Below, piece by piece: positions 1 through 12,041 of a stretch of DNA of 64,000 nucleotides. The translations under genes and the position numbers were made by a program. Source of the stretch: Puffinus mauretanicus (lineage: Eukaryota; Chordata; Aves; Procellariiformes; Procellariidae); contig JAJKFH010000374.1 in NCBI GenBank assembly GCA_023333565.1, positions 4,836,001 to 4,900,000 of the forward strand, given 5' to 3'. Positions within the stretch are counted from its first letter, which is position 1; each line of letters opens with the position of its first letter. The notes below the pieces were generated by a model. It saw only the letters and a program-made list of their open reading frames with translations. It had not been told where the DNA came from and did not search any database.

Positions 1-2132
1 GCAATTTTTTAATAGTCCAGTAAAACTGTAGCAGTATATAACCAAAAGTTATTTAATAGGGAGCAAGTCTTCACAGTTTGATTAGTCACATCACAGGAGG
101 AGTGAGATGTTTTCACTTTCAGAAGGAGAATGAAATCACTGTGTTTGGGACATTAGTAAAACAGTGAATTATCATTTTTCAGCATAAAGTTTTCAGTATT
201 GGTCCAAAACTATGCTACTGCATGCTATTTCAACAGTACCTCCTGTGGTCAGTATTCAAAGTAAAGTAAAAAATCATAAAGAAAATCCATTACTAAACTA
301 AATCAATTCGCATTTTTCAAAGTGATGATGTCAAGTTTCCAACCATTCCAGGTTCTTATCCTTGAACAGCCTTAGAAGATTTTGTTCTAGAATGGTGTCC
401 CACAGCATCATCATGTTACAATGTCTTTTTACTTTTAATTAAGTTACTTATTTATAAATGTCAATACAAATAGTCTTAAGAACTTATGAGAAAGTATACA
501 TAGAGGGATAAAGAGAGACATCAGCATACATTGCAGGAGTTAATTGTTATGACAATAAAATCAACATTCAGGACAACTTGTTTTTATTCAATCATGATAT
601 CATTCCTACTATATATCATGTTGACACAAGAGTTGTGTTATCACCAGAGCCAAAGGGGCAGAGAAGACTGTGATCCCAGCTCCAGAAGTTGGGAAAACTA
701 GTGGCTCTTTTCTTCTCTGTAAAGTCACAGCTTATGAAGCTCTGGAACATAAATTCCCAACAACAATAGAAAGCCTGAAAGCCATATGACTTCTGGGAAA
801 CTATCCAGGTTAAAACCTTGAAGTGATGAACTGTACAAAGAGAAAGGCAGGACCCAATTCACAAAGCTAATGCAAAGCAGGTGTAATTCTAAGGACCTTT
901 GTATTACAAAATTTAAGAAAAATATAGTGGCCATGAAAAACTATTTCTGAGGATTATTCTTTAAATAACAACTAGGTGACTTTTTAGACCAACTGTTTTG
1001 GTCTGACAATAATACAGTCTGCAAACCATGTCTAATGAATGCTTCCTTGTATAAGTTATTCTCAGTTAAACTTCTTCCTTTCTAAGAAAATGGGTATAGA
1101 AATAAAAGCTCATTCCCAGAGCATCTTTAAAACCAAAATAGTTTGTTATGGAAAAGCTGTTATAATTGTAGAAATTATACCAGAAACATGAAGACCAGAC
1201 ATAAAACAGAATGTTAATGTTAATTACTTTTCTTTCTAACTGCCTGCTGCATTGGCAACTTTTTACTAAATATATATATATATGGAAGCAGATTGTTGTT
1301 CCCTTATTTATTTTTTCATACTTTTTGCCCCTCTTTCTTCAAGCAATTTTAAACTTAAATCCCAGGATCTCCCTCGCGGATAAATTAAGTTATATCAAAC
1401 GTGTCTGCTCTCCTCCCTGGTGCTCTCTACAAGTCATAAGGGATCCACATTGGGAAGGGAGCTTGTAGGACTACTTATTGACTCTATAATCTGTAAGGTT
1501 TAATGAATTTAAGAGAGATGGAGTGGGGAAACACTTAAATCACAAAGGCTTGCAAACTGCTCCAAAAGGTAAATGGAAAAAAAAAAAAAAGTCCATTCTT
1601 CTATTTCTGAAGAAGTAAGGAGATAAATTAATCACAGAAAATAGGTGATGACATTTATAGGTAGATTTATTAAAAGCTATAGAAGGTTTGGGAGCAAAAG
1701 ACCTCAAATTATACTTTGCTGTCAAAGTCTCAAATTATAACTAATGAATATCATTACTGAAATTAAAAGTTCATGGCGTTTATGTGACTAACACAACTGA
1801 AGTAGCTGATTTTATCATTTACCACTCACTGGCAATTACAAGAAAAGCTCCTTAATGTTAATATCACTGCAGAATTTTCACTGTCCTCAAGAACTATAGC
1901 AATAACTTCAAAATACACATTTGACTGGTGGAGATCACGTTCAGCATCAAGGTAAAACATTGTGTCACTAACCAAAGTCTATGGAGTAATTCACATACCT
2001 TAGTGCCATAAGCTACCACAGACATCTACAAAGGGCTGCGAAAGATGTGATGGGACCTATGGGAAACCTAAACCTTCCTGGAATGACAGCTAGAAGCATA
2101 CTCTAGGACGTCTAACATGACATTAGGCATCT
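1..2132. other. A/T-rich stretch, possible 3-prime UTR and downstream flank
   Basis: No coding segment is visible on either strand. If the stop codon at 2133-2135 is real, the upper part is the minus-strand 3-prime UTR. Possible minus-strand AATAAA signals read as tttatt on the plus strand at 1666-1671 and 1307-1312. There is a short TA run at 1271-1283 and an A run near 1577-1590. I see no recognisable mobile element. Confidence 0.4.
1666..1671 (-). other. Possible polyadenylation signal
   Basis: AATAAA on the minus strand, about 460 nt downstream of the candidate stop codon. The hexamer is common by chance in A/T-rich DNA, so this is only the first reasonable candidate after the stop. Confidence 0.2.
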
Positions 2133-2167
2133 TCAATGGGCACCTGACTTGCTCTCATACTTACTTA
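2133..2167 (-). CDS. Candidate last coding exon with stop codon
   Basis: A strong acceptor (TGTTTTTTATGCTTAG) precedes this segment. The upstream exon at 4209-4317 ends with one leftover base. Continuing in that phase gives LSKYESKSGAH and then TGA at 2133-2135; the other two phases meet a stop within two codons. It would end the protein 11 residues after the serine-rich block. The coding part is short and unremarkable, so the support is the acceptor and the phase match rather than the peptide. Confidence 0.35.
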
Positions 2168-2999
2168 CTAAGCATAAAAAACATATAAGAGCACTAACTC
2201 TTAGGAGAAAAGAATCAGCAAAGTGAGAAACAAAGAACACCACTTTCATTCTATCAGAGTCAAATCAAATCAGGGATAGCAAAAATATTCTATGCTTACT
2301 TATCTGTTTTAGCCTCAGAAAATATGACTAATGGATTTTTATAGAAAACAAGTAAGAAACTAAAACTCTAAAGATTTTTGTATCCATTTCCTTTCCCTTA
2401 AAAACAAATAGGAAAAAGTGAAACACATTCACTGTTTTCTTACTTTTTTGCTTTTTAAAAAAAAATTATTATTTTAAAAAATAGCTCTTTACCATCTGGG
2501 CAAAAGAACAAAACTAAAAACACTCTCAGCACCATTCTGGGATTTGGAAAATATGAAATATGAAGATCAGCTTAATTTATCATGTGGAAAATACCTTCCT
2601 AAAAGTTTTAAGCAAGAAAAAAAAGAAGTCCCTCAGCCATGTCTGAACACAGTTTCAAAAGGAGCCTTCCTCAAATGCTGAAGACTTTGCAAATATTTCA
2701 TAATGATCGACATTGAATCACTACTCTCTTTCATTTATCACTTATTTTTTTTTACCTCCAGAAAGCTTAGTGCTAGTAAACAACAGTTGAATCAGAGAAT
2801 AAATACCCAGAACTGGTTCATCAGATTGGTATTCAGATCCTGTGGATCCTATTTCTCTGACAACTGCCTAAAATTGATTAAAAAGTACTAAAGTAACAAA
2901 GTCCTAGCAAGTTCCATTCAGGTTAAGCAATATAAAGATATTGTAATATTTTAGGAACATTTATGCTGCAACTGTAAATTTCAGCAAGTTTTTGCACTG

Positions 3000-3058
3000 G
3001 AATCACAGAGTTGTTGGAAGGGACCACTGGAGATCATCTAGTCCAACATGCCTGCAAG
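3000..3058 (-). mobile_element. CR1 LINE 3-prime tail relic
   Basis: Read on the minus strand, this contains GTTGGACTAGATGATCTCC, then GGTCCCTTCCAACAAC and TCTGTGATT. This is the diagnostic 3-prime end of avian CR1. Only about 55-60 bp remain, so it is a strongly 5-prime-truncated copy. Confidence 0.75.
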
Positions 3059-3565
3059 GTATGGGTTATTTCTTTTCTATACCTCAACCAGGCTGAGCTG
3101 TATTTTGACTTGCAAGACTTTGACAGGGATAAGGTTAGGGAAAATGGAAAAACAACCCTGAGTCAGGGGAAACTGTTCCTGAAGTACAGATGAGATGGAG
3201 GCATTTGCTTTTATGCTTTATTCCCACCATTGTTATTCAGTACGCTCTGCAAAAGATATTCATCACAACACACAGATTCTGAAAGCAAAAGAAACCAATT
3301 ATCTTTAACCTCATCAGATCAACTCAGGACTTACTGGTGAGCAGTAATGTACTGCAGCACTCATTCTAAGATGCAAAGGTTTGAAAGTGCAATGAAGCCT
3401 GAAATAGGACTTTCCATTACATAGAATGCAACTTACTGAATAGGTTCTCAGAACACAAATTGGCTATATTGAAAAGAAATGGAAGGTGATATCCTTCTGA
3501 AGAAAAGTATTCTGATATCCATGTGCTGATATGCTTGGAAAAAACCTTAAAAAACTTTTTCTTAA

Positions 3566-3607
3566 GTTAGTTTTGACGCTCATTTTTAGGTTAGTTTTGA
3601 CACTCAT
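3566..3607. repeat. Local tandem duplication, 24-bp period
   Basis: GTTAGTTTTGACGCTCAT at 3566 recurs as GTTAGTTTTGACACTCAT at 3590 with one mismatch. It is a short duplication in intronic sequence with no sign of function. Confidence 0.7.
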
Positions 3608-4208
3608 GCAAAGGTGTGCCTGTACCAGATAAAGATCTAATATGTCCTACTTTTACTGAGCAGTTCCTAGCTGTAACAGATCCCGTGACCTTGCATGACC
3701 ACAAGTTGTATATGCACTAAGGGATAGAAAGAATAGTTAAAAACAACTATTGAAGCAGAAGCAGAAGCAGAAATAGTGAATTCAACTTTCACTGTTAAAC
3801 TGGTACACAAGCATGAGACTAACTGGTACAATGAAAGATCAGGGAAAGAATCCTTGCTGAGGATGTCTCTCTGGTCCCTGAAAAGATACACAGCTTACAC
3901 AGGTATGATTCTTCATGTAGGGATTCAGAATCCAAGTGCAGCCCTTTTTTTGGCATAGGTTTGGATGACAAACAGAATATATTGTATGTCCCAGTTAAAA
4001 AAACCCAAGCAACTCTCAGTGGAATGTAATGAAGTACTTCCTAGACAAAGGCATCCATCCAGTATCTAAAGCTAAAACACAGGAGGACCCTTAAGATGGT
4101 TCTAGCATTTTTTTGTCGAAAAGTAGAGTGTCTTACTCTCTCAAGTAAAACAGCTTTGAAAGAGGAAAATACATTACTTGCAGATTTTTTCTGTGAAACA
4201 ATACTTAC

Positions 4209-4317
4209 AACCTGAATCTGAGAGCAGTGAGCTTGACAAAAAGCTATTTTGAGTTCGCCAACTAGAAGAGGGAGCAGCCATTTCTATATCAGAAATTCCA
4301 GCATCCATTTTCACATC
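4209..4317 (-). CDS. Internal exon: serine-rich segment after the coiled coil
   Basis: The 109-nt exon lies between acceptor GGCTGCTATAG and donor GGTT|GTAAGT, a near-perfect donor. It starts in phase 0 and encodes 36 residues plus one base. The peptide includes MAAPSSSWRTQNSFLSSS followed by LLSDSG. It is low in charge and rich in serine, unlike the helical exons just upstream, so the coiled coil probably ends here and a flexible, possibly phosphorylated tail begins. Its start phase matches the end of the 7489-7602 exon exactly. The function is unknown. Confidence 0.85.
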
Positions 4318-7300
4318 CTATAGCAGCCAAATAAAAATATTTTTTATCTGTTAATATCAAGCAGCCGTAAACTTTAACAAAAAACATACACTAGCACACG
4401 TACAGGTATATGCTGTGATTTCACACGTGCTGGAAAATACTGATTTGAATTCTCAGAATTCTCAGTATTGCAGTTAGGTTCAAATTAATTTGCTTATGAA
4501 TTTCATGCCCATTTCATCACTACAAAATCTCTGCAAAAAACTGCTTTGCCTTGAGAAAAGCACTGGGAGCTTTGCAAGTTTTTGTCTCTACAACAAGTGG
4601 TAAAAATGCTCTCTTTCCTGTTTACATCACATCCACAGTTCAGGACAAAGCATAGCGGGAGGCAGACATCAGTGAATGATGAATTCCTCATCAATGAATG
4701 GTCCACATTAATTCACTGAAGTTCCACAAGTAAGTAGTAATAAAAATTAAATCCATTTTCCCTACCACTGAGGAAACTCAAACTTCATTGATTTCTCACA
4801 TCAAAATACCTGAAGTTGCTTTTCCATTTTTTTTGTTAAACCATTAAATAAAGTCTGAAATACAATGTTAACTATTTATGGCTAGACCCATACAGCATAG
4901 CTTTTTGGTGAGTAAAGTAACTTGATCTATAAGCTGAAAAAAGATCATTTTAAAAAGGCCATTTAAACAAAAAACTCCATAAATCTTTATTAGCACTGCA
5001 GCAAGTAGTCCCCAGTTGCAATACCTTCCAAAATAAGATTAAAAGCTTAGCTTGGTATCCAAATTACTCAGTTTCTTGAAAGGAGAAGAGATAATAATGC
5101 ACAAATGCATCAGTTCATAAAACACGCAATTTTGCTACTGAATTCTTATCATAAACAGTCTCAGGGAATTTTATTAAAACATCTTGCAATTTATCATTCA
5201 TGCTGATACTAAGATTTGAAAACTAAACAGAAATCAAAATAAAATTCAACATTAATTTAGAGATACAATGAGCTTTTGTCCCATCACTGAAGAGGGATTT
5301 ACTCCTATTAAGACTAATGGGAATTATACATATTACTGGAAATCTTACATTTTAACACATACAAATAGCAATTATGATTTTCCTGGGCTTCTAAGCAACA
5401 GGTATCTTACAGCCATCTGACAAGACTACAGAGGAGTAGGAAAATTGAGAGGAGACAAATGAAATCATAAGAAAGGAAGAAAAATAACTGCTTTTAGGGG
5501 AACATTCAACTTTGCTTTCATTTTTGCTCCTTAGAATGAAAAGAGGCTAGGACGCAGGATTAAATAATGCCTGTCTGAGATTAATGTTGGCAAGCAAGCC
5601 GAAAGAAGTGTATTACAAGAAAGGTTAGTAAGAAGATAGTAACAGAGGAGAAAGATTAATTCCACAAGTAATTTTATCTAAAATGGTCAATGTAAAAATT
5701 TTACAAGAACTCTCTTTTTTAAAACATGCATTTTCTTATTACCTACCAAGTATTTGTCTACTTTGTACAGCAGAAACACTATGTTGTGTACAGAGCATGA
5801 ATCAAAACTATCAGAAAAAATGAACTTTGATGTCCTCAAGCCTACATTCTTCCACCACTCAATTTTAGAGGCTCCCAATTTACAAATAGTAAAATAAAAA
5901 AAAATTAAACAACAATGTATTGAGTTAGTTAGTTGCAAGGGAGGGTAATAAAGGCAACCATTAAAAAGGCTTTTTTTAGACTAAGCTAGCCTGATCACTG
6001 AAATCAGATTAGCACCCGTCTGTTACTTGTTTTTGAACATTCTGTTCTATTTGTAACAGCCGTGACAGCAGAGAGTACTGTATGTCATGCAAAAACCCAA
6101 TTAGGTCTAACTAAATAGAAGCCATTAAATGCTCTCTGTTGTCTAAAGAAAGAGGAAATATTGTTTTGGAATCAGCTTATACTGGATTCTGAATATAGAG
6201 TTCAAATCATGCAAGCTCAGTAAGTTCAGTCAGCTTAGTGCAATATTATATTCTACCATCAGCTGATTGCATTCCACTTAGCTTTTCAATGTTTTCCAAA
6301 TTTCAATGGCTACTCAATTAGTAACTCTTGTATGAAGGCAAGAGAAATTGAAGAAACTGAAGATTATCACTAGCAACAGACTGAAAGTGAATCTGCCCTG
6401 TTTCTTCCTTTCAATTATTTCTTGCAAAGAAAAGCAAAAGGGCTTTTTCAAGTAGCTTAATAACTACTTCTTACAACAGCAACTTACTAAGCTAAAATAC
6501 TCTGTATTTATTTTATCTTTTCAACTTTTTAAAAGACCTACTGGTAAGTATGTCCTCATTTTACAGAAGGAAGACCGCTATGGAAGAGGTGGGAAGCACA
6601 AACAACTTAAAGTTTTTTGATACATGGTGTGTGATCCTAGATTTTGAGCAAAACTGCTTAGAGACACTAGTAAGATTCATTGCCAAAGAATCTTGATTTG
6701 ATTGTGATAAGTAGCAGAAATAACAGAATGATTCTTCAGTTCTGATCACTTATTTCAACCACGTCCGCAAGAAATTGTAGTTCTGCCAAAGTAAGCTGCT
6801 ATCACAATGACACGCAGTGAGAAGTGATATGACAGTGGACAAGCTAATATGAAGAGAAAGAAAGCGTGTTAACAGTTAGAAAGGTGGACTCATTACAGGC
6901 AATGTTTCTAAACAAGAGCATTGGATTTGTATTGCAGGGAGTAAGGAAATTATGCTTAGCCCTGCTATCAGTCCACTGAGTGACCTTTAGCAAATAACTT
7001 CCCCTCTATTTGCCTGGATTTCATTTATGTATGAAATAGACATCATACAGTATCTTTTGTAAAGAATGCAAAGATCAACTACTGAAAAATCACTATACAC
7101 AATCTACAAATTAATTATCCTTTTAATGGAGGAAACAGGTTCCTATATTTATCTTTTACATGAAAGGACAAGGGAAAATAGAACAAACCAATAAAAAAAA
7201 AGCTGTAGACAGCAATTTGACAAAGCAGATAAACACTTTAGAGTAGTAAGACACAGTAAGACACTTTTCTGTGACATTTTGAAGATTTTTGGAAAGTATC

Positions 7301-7488
7301 CGTGGAACTTTACAATCAAGACAACACTTCTGTCATCAAATTTTACATCAGCCATGGCAGCTACAGAAAACAGAAACATTCATGTGTGTTTTTAGCCTGT
7401 GTTTGTACTAGGAGTTAACATACATCAAATAAGCTTATGTTGCTGATTGAAAGTAATCGGGAAACAAAAGTGGAGTACGCACACATAC
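4318..7488 (-). other. Intron, no named element
   Basis: About 3.2 kb of A/T-rich sequence. I see no recognisable transposon, no tandem array and no convincing exon. Confidence 0.5.
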
Positions 7489-7602
7489 CTTGAATTGTTG
7501 GACTCTCTGTTTTGAATCTTCCAGCTGTTGCTGTAGAGAGCTCACTATTTCTTTATACTTTGTATACCTTTCCTCAATCATCTCCCTTCGGCAATGGGAT
7601 TC
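7489..7602 (-). CDS. Internal exon: coiled-coil segment
   Basis: The 114-nt exon is exactly 38 codons in phase 0; the other two frames contain stops. The acceptor is AG|GAATCC and the donor CAAG|GTATGT. The peptide begins ESHCRREMIEE and includes RYTKYKEIVSSLQQQLEDSK, with hydrophobic residues at heptad-like spacing (I, L, L, V, F) and many Q, E, K and R. This is the clearest coiled-coil block in the window. It joins the neighbouring exons on both sides in phase 0. It would act as a dimerisation or scaffold helix; the partner is unknown. Confidence 0.9.
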
Positions 7603-7653
7603 CTAGAAATGCATTGAAAGATCTAAATGATTTCGTAATGTGAAAAGCAGTTA

Positions 7654-8022
7654 TGTCCTGGTTTCAGCTGGGATAGAGTTAATTTTCTTCCTAGTAGCTG
7701 GTATAGTGCTGTGTTTTGGATTTAGTATGAGAAGAATGTTGATAGCACACTGATGTTTTAGTTGTTGCTAAGTACTGCTTACCCTAGTCAAGGACTTTTC
7801 AGCTTCCCATGCTCTGCCAGGTGCACAAGAAGCTGGGAGGGAGCGTAGCCAGGACAGCTGACCCAAACTGGCCAAAGGGGTATTCCATACCATATGATGT
7901 CATGCTCAGTATAAAGCTGGGGGGAGTTGGCTGGGGGGCAGTGATTGCTGTTCGGGGACTGGCTGGGCGTCAGTTGGCGGGTGGTGAGCAATTGCATCGT
8001 CCATCACTTTCTTTGTATATTC

Positions 8023-8067
<45 letters not shown>

Positions 8068-8235
8068 TACTACTATTTTACTTTATTTTATTTCAATTAT
8101 TAAACTGTTCTTATCTCAACCCATGAGTTTTCTCACTTTTAGTCTCCCGATTCCCTCCCCCATCCCACCAGAGATGGGGGCAGCAAGCGAGCAGCTGTGT
8201 GGTGTTTAGTTGCTGGCTAGGGTTAAACCACGACA
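7654..8235 (+). mobile_element. Solo LTR of an avian endogenous retrovirus (ERVL-like)
   Basis: The element runs from TGTCCTGGTTTCAGC to GGTTAAACCACGACA, with TG...CA ends and an inner TATAAA at 7910-7915 after a CTCAG motif. No internal retroviral genes flank it, so it is a solo LTR left by recombination between the two LTRs of a provirus. The flanks gtta (7650-7653) and gttg (8236-8239) may be a decayed target duplication. A second copy lies at 45169-45682 in the opposite orientation. The family assignment is from recall of avian LTRs, not a database match. Confidence 0.85.
8025..8066 (+). repeat. (TTA)14 microsatellite inside the LTR
   Basis: Fourteen perfect TTA units lie in the R/U5-side part of the LTR. 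The sister LTR at 45.2-45.7 kb has only a short imperfect ATT-like run at the matching place, so the expansion happened after insertion or in this lineage. Confidence 0.95.
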
Positions 8236-10169
8236 GTTGGTGGCTGGCTATTGTAAACACAGGTATCACCAAAGATTTTCAATACAGCAAGAATGAATTA
8301 ATTACTAACTTTCAGAGGTTGAAATACAGGGGCGATATGAAAGCATACAGAAAAGTAATGTTAAAATGAAAATAGGTTAAAATGTGAACAGCCTTATCGT
8401 TAATTGGTGAATGATTTCTTGTAACTCTTTCCAAAATTCAGTAATATCATACCTTCTAACAAAGAAATTCTGTAATGGTGAAAAATTAATTACAATACTG
8501 TAGAAACAAGCACTTGAAGAAAAAAAGTGTTCTAAAGATATGGACTAAACAGTATTTTCAAATAAGAAAACATAACGCTTCTCACTGAACTAGCTAATGA
8601 TTCACTTGAAGGAATACAACTACCAGACAACTTTTGAGGCATTATCAAAGATTTACTTTTTCTTTCCTTCTCCCTTTCTATGAAAACATTGAGCGAAGAA
8701 CTTGCTAGCAGTGGAAAGCAATGAATGGCTTTGAAATACTTCATTCATGCATACCACTTATGAGTAAAATACCCTATTGTACAAAAAAATCCAACGTATT
8801 ATCTTCAAATAGAAGAATTAATGAAATTCCAAACTGCCATCATTCTCAAGCTAAGGTCTAAAGCTTAGCTCTCTTGAATAATGAATTATTAAACAATACG
8901 CAGTTGCTGGTAGGGACTCATCTTAAGAAAACAGTCTTTAAAAAACTAAACATCAGGGAGAAGGACAGAACTGAAATTAAACCAAAGAATTTGGGTTCCA
9001 ATCTCACGAATGCTGGCTAAGTGATAACTACAGCAAACCAGAAAATGACGTCATTTCATAGTAATGTTAAGCAAGAGAGTGCAAGTGTGAAGGAGATTGT
9101 AAAAACCCTGCATTCAAGCTTCTGCTTTGCCTAGCTGAGAGCAGAATTTTTCCTTTAGCAGTGCGGAACCATCAGAAACAGAAGGCAAATGCCAACCCCT
9201 GTCAGAGCAAAAAGCTCTTCTGGGGATACCTGGAATGTGAAATTAAAACTATACATCTCAACAATATTTTTCTTAAAAAAACCCAAACATTTCAATCAGC
9301 ATTTGTGTTCCTATCTCTGTTGAAGATGACAGCAATAAAATAGTGTACAATTATTAACACATGACCTCATGTAAGAACACTTAGAATAAACAATGTTCCA
9401 AACAAGTATGTTTTGAAATGTTTATGACTACCTCAGGATGAGAAATTCTATATAGCAAATAAAATGCACATCATTATGCATTTTTTGATCTGTGATTTAA
9501 TACTGATTTAAAATTTATATTGTGCAATGAGGATGCAAATTCTTCTTTAGTAAACCACCAACTTCATGTATGGAAAGTAATAATAATATAGTGGTTTAGC
9601 CACTTAGTCACTGAAGATCTGATTTGAGGCTTATCACTCTTGACAGTACTCCACCACTACTGTCAATATGTCCCACTGTGTCCAGACAAACACACCTTGA
9701 TTTGATAGTGATACTGGGAAAATAAGTGACAATTATTGGCATTATGTCAAAACAAAACTAAAGAAAAGCTGTAAAGATCACCTATTTTCACTCATTACTT
9801 TAAATATTGAAATAACTGGCATAATTTATTTCATTACGAAATTTTCATTTTTTAACAAGTAATATTAGAATTCACCACTCAATACAAATATTCTGAACCA
9901 GTAATTAGGACTTGACCTATTATGCCAAGCTATCAATGTTTGCTTACATTATGGAGCACCTCAGCAGTGTTACTAATTAGGACTAAATTTATAACCTCAA
10001 AAAAATCTGTATAAACATGAAAATAAATTTCTGTATGTTTTTGTCTATATAATATGTACATATGTGATTTTAATATCTTATTAACCAATTCATCTATACA
10101 TATGGAGAGGACATTAATTAACCAAAATATTTCAGAACTACTGAAAGAGTCAAATGAAATCTTTCTCAC

Positions 10170-10247
10170 TCCAATATCTTTGAAATCTTCTAACAGGCTC
10201 AGTTTCTCAGGAACAGACTCCAGATGGTCTAAAGCTACTCGAGTACT
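10170..10247 (-). CDS. Internal exon: coiled-coil segment
   Basis: The 78-nt exon is 26 codons in phase 0. The acceptor is TTCTTTAG|AGTACT and the donor GGA|GTGAGA. The peptide starts STRVALDHLESVPEKLSLLE and continues DFKDIG. The VPEK step may be a break or hinge between two helices. It joins the 24-nt exon upstream and the 114-nt exon downstream without changing phase. I find this block conserved-looking but cannot attach a name to it with confidence. Confidence 0.87.
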
Positions 10248-11748
10248 CTAAAGAACAGAACACAAGACAAAACATAAAAAATTAATCAATTCTTTCAGCC
10301 ATCTCGAACATTAAAAACCTATTACGTCTATGGAAACAGGTTTATAGGTATGTATGCATCTGTAAATTAAACAGGTCAACAGTAAACAGGCTGTTAAGGA
10401 AAAAGGACAAAATAAAACACATAGCACAGTTTCCTTAATTTGAATCTCCATGACTAGTTAGCAGTTTATTGTGCAGAACAGTACTTATTTACAATTTTGG
10501 AGTTTATGTAGCCTTCAGAAAGAAATTTTCTTTTATTGCACTTCAGGGAGTAAAGTACATTTAACGAAAATATAAATCCATACTCACAATGTTTATATCT
10601 TTTTAGTTAAACACGTAGTAGAAACACCCTTTTTTTTTTCCCAAATACAAATATGTGCAGTTAGCACTTAGCTAAATATAGAACAATAAAATTTCATATT
10701 TTTGGTTTAGACATACTGTATGCACTGCTGAAAGATAAATTGCCACTCTAGGGAGAGTTAGGGTTGGACTCAACAACAACTTCACATCCACACCTGTGAC
10801 AGAAAAAATCTAGTCTATAGCAACACGCAAAGAACTGAAGAAAACGAGTATCATGTTTTGGGTTTGTGCACAGGTGAAGTTGGTTGGTCATGCATAAAGA
10901 GTAGTCATGCCTCATAAGCCAGGTGCCTCTGGAGCTTCTCAAAGGCTGCCCTTCTATTATTTGCTGAAGAGCAAGTAGAAACAAGTAAGTACTGTTTGTA
11001 CTTTCTGAACAACAGTTGGTACTTCCTCCACAATTCTATAAATCACACTTCTTTGGATAAGGTTCTGTTAACCTGATATGCAATCTACCAATAATGGGCT
11101 TCATTAACCATATTACTGCCCTGGCACTTTAAAGCAAAAATCTATACAAATAAAATTCATCAATCCTGAAGTCAAACATTGTTATGCTGTAAAGTCTCTG
11201 AAAACTGAGTTAACTTGCCCTTAACTACAAAAGCTCTGTTACTAGTCTTGGAAAGTCTCAATCTGAGGAACATGAAAAACATCCCGTTTAGATCCCAGAC
11301 TTAAGACCTGAAGAGACTAAAACTTTCAGTCACACCAGGATAAGAAAAATCAGTGGGAACCTTTCAGCACAAGCGCAGCCTACTCCAAAAAGCTGTGTTT
11401 TGTATCACATAAAGCTCTCTGACAATCTTCAAAAGCAACCCAATGAATCAAGATTGTAATAGTGTACTATGCTGGATATAACAAACCATGAAACATCAGT
11501 AGTATTAGCAAACAACAAAAATATTTTACCAATGATTAATACTAAAGGAACTGTGTACAGGCTTCATTATTATAAAAAAAGTATATATCCAAATGTAAGC
11601 CAATTCCTTAGAGAAGAATGTGATTCTTTAAAAGCATAGCTCACAAGTATATTTCTTTCGTTAAAAATCAATCACACAAAAATTTATTAAAAAACTGAAA
11701 TGGGAGAAATAGGAATGAAATGAACACTCACATGAGCAGGCAGCTTAG

Positions 11749-11770
11749 ATAACAATATCAATATTGTTAT
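11749..11770. repeat. Perfect 10-bp inverted repeat
   Basis: ATAACAATAT, a 2-base spacer, then ATATTGTTAT. It can form a short hairpin. It opens a tract of about 200 bp (to about 11960) made almost only of A and T, so it may be simple A/T expansion rather than a transposon end. Confidence 0.8.
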
Positions 11771-12041
11771 ATTAATATTTTATTAATAATCTTAATCACT
11801 TTACAAATAGAATGGATATTATATATTTTATATCAATGTAATAGGTACATTAATAATTTAGTAATAAATAGCATTATAAGCAATATATATTGTACATATA
11901 TAAAGCAACATACAAATATTATATATTTATATATTTTCATACATTAATAGCAGTATTATTAAAATTACTATTTATACTGCTACCATGACTGTCTAGTGAC
12001 CACAGATCTTTTTTCCTACATGCTGCTATTTATTATATATA

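Larger units (their letters stand above)
2168..4208 (-). other. Intron between candidate last exon and the 4.2 kb exon
   Basis: A/T-rich intronic sequence. It holds a short CR1 3-prime relic at 3000-3058, a 24-bp-period local duplication at 3566-3607, and a short GAAGCA repeat near 3754-3774. I see nothing else that can be named. Confidence 0.5.
7603..10169 (-). other. Intron containing a solo LTR
   Basis: The solo LTR at 7654-8235 begins about 50 bp from the upstream exon edge, close to the acceptor of the 7.5 kb exon. The rest, 8236-10169, is A/T-rich with no named element. Confidence 0.6.

Noticed and set aside
3349..3379. Acceptor and donor pair bounding 31 nt near 3.36 kb, minus strand
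   Set aside because: In the phase required by the 4.2 kb exon the first codon becomes TAA; as an internal exon it adds nothing sensible.
5687..5938. 83-codon minus-strand frame ending at a possible donor (TGGTAG|GTAATAAG)
   Set aside because: It adds no phase-consistent exon between 7.5 and 4.2 kb, which join directly in phase 0, and the peptide lacks coiled-coil character.
9948..9982. Possible exon LISNTAEVLHN on the minus strand
   Set aside because: 35 nt (or 25 nt from the nearer AG) would shift the frame between the 10.2 kb and 7.5 kb exons, which join cleanly without it.
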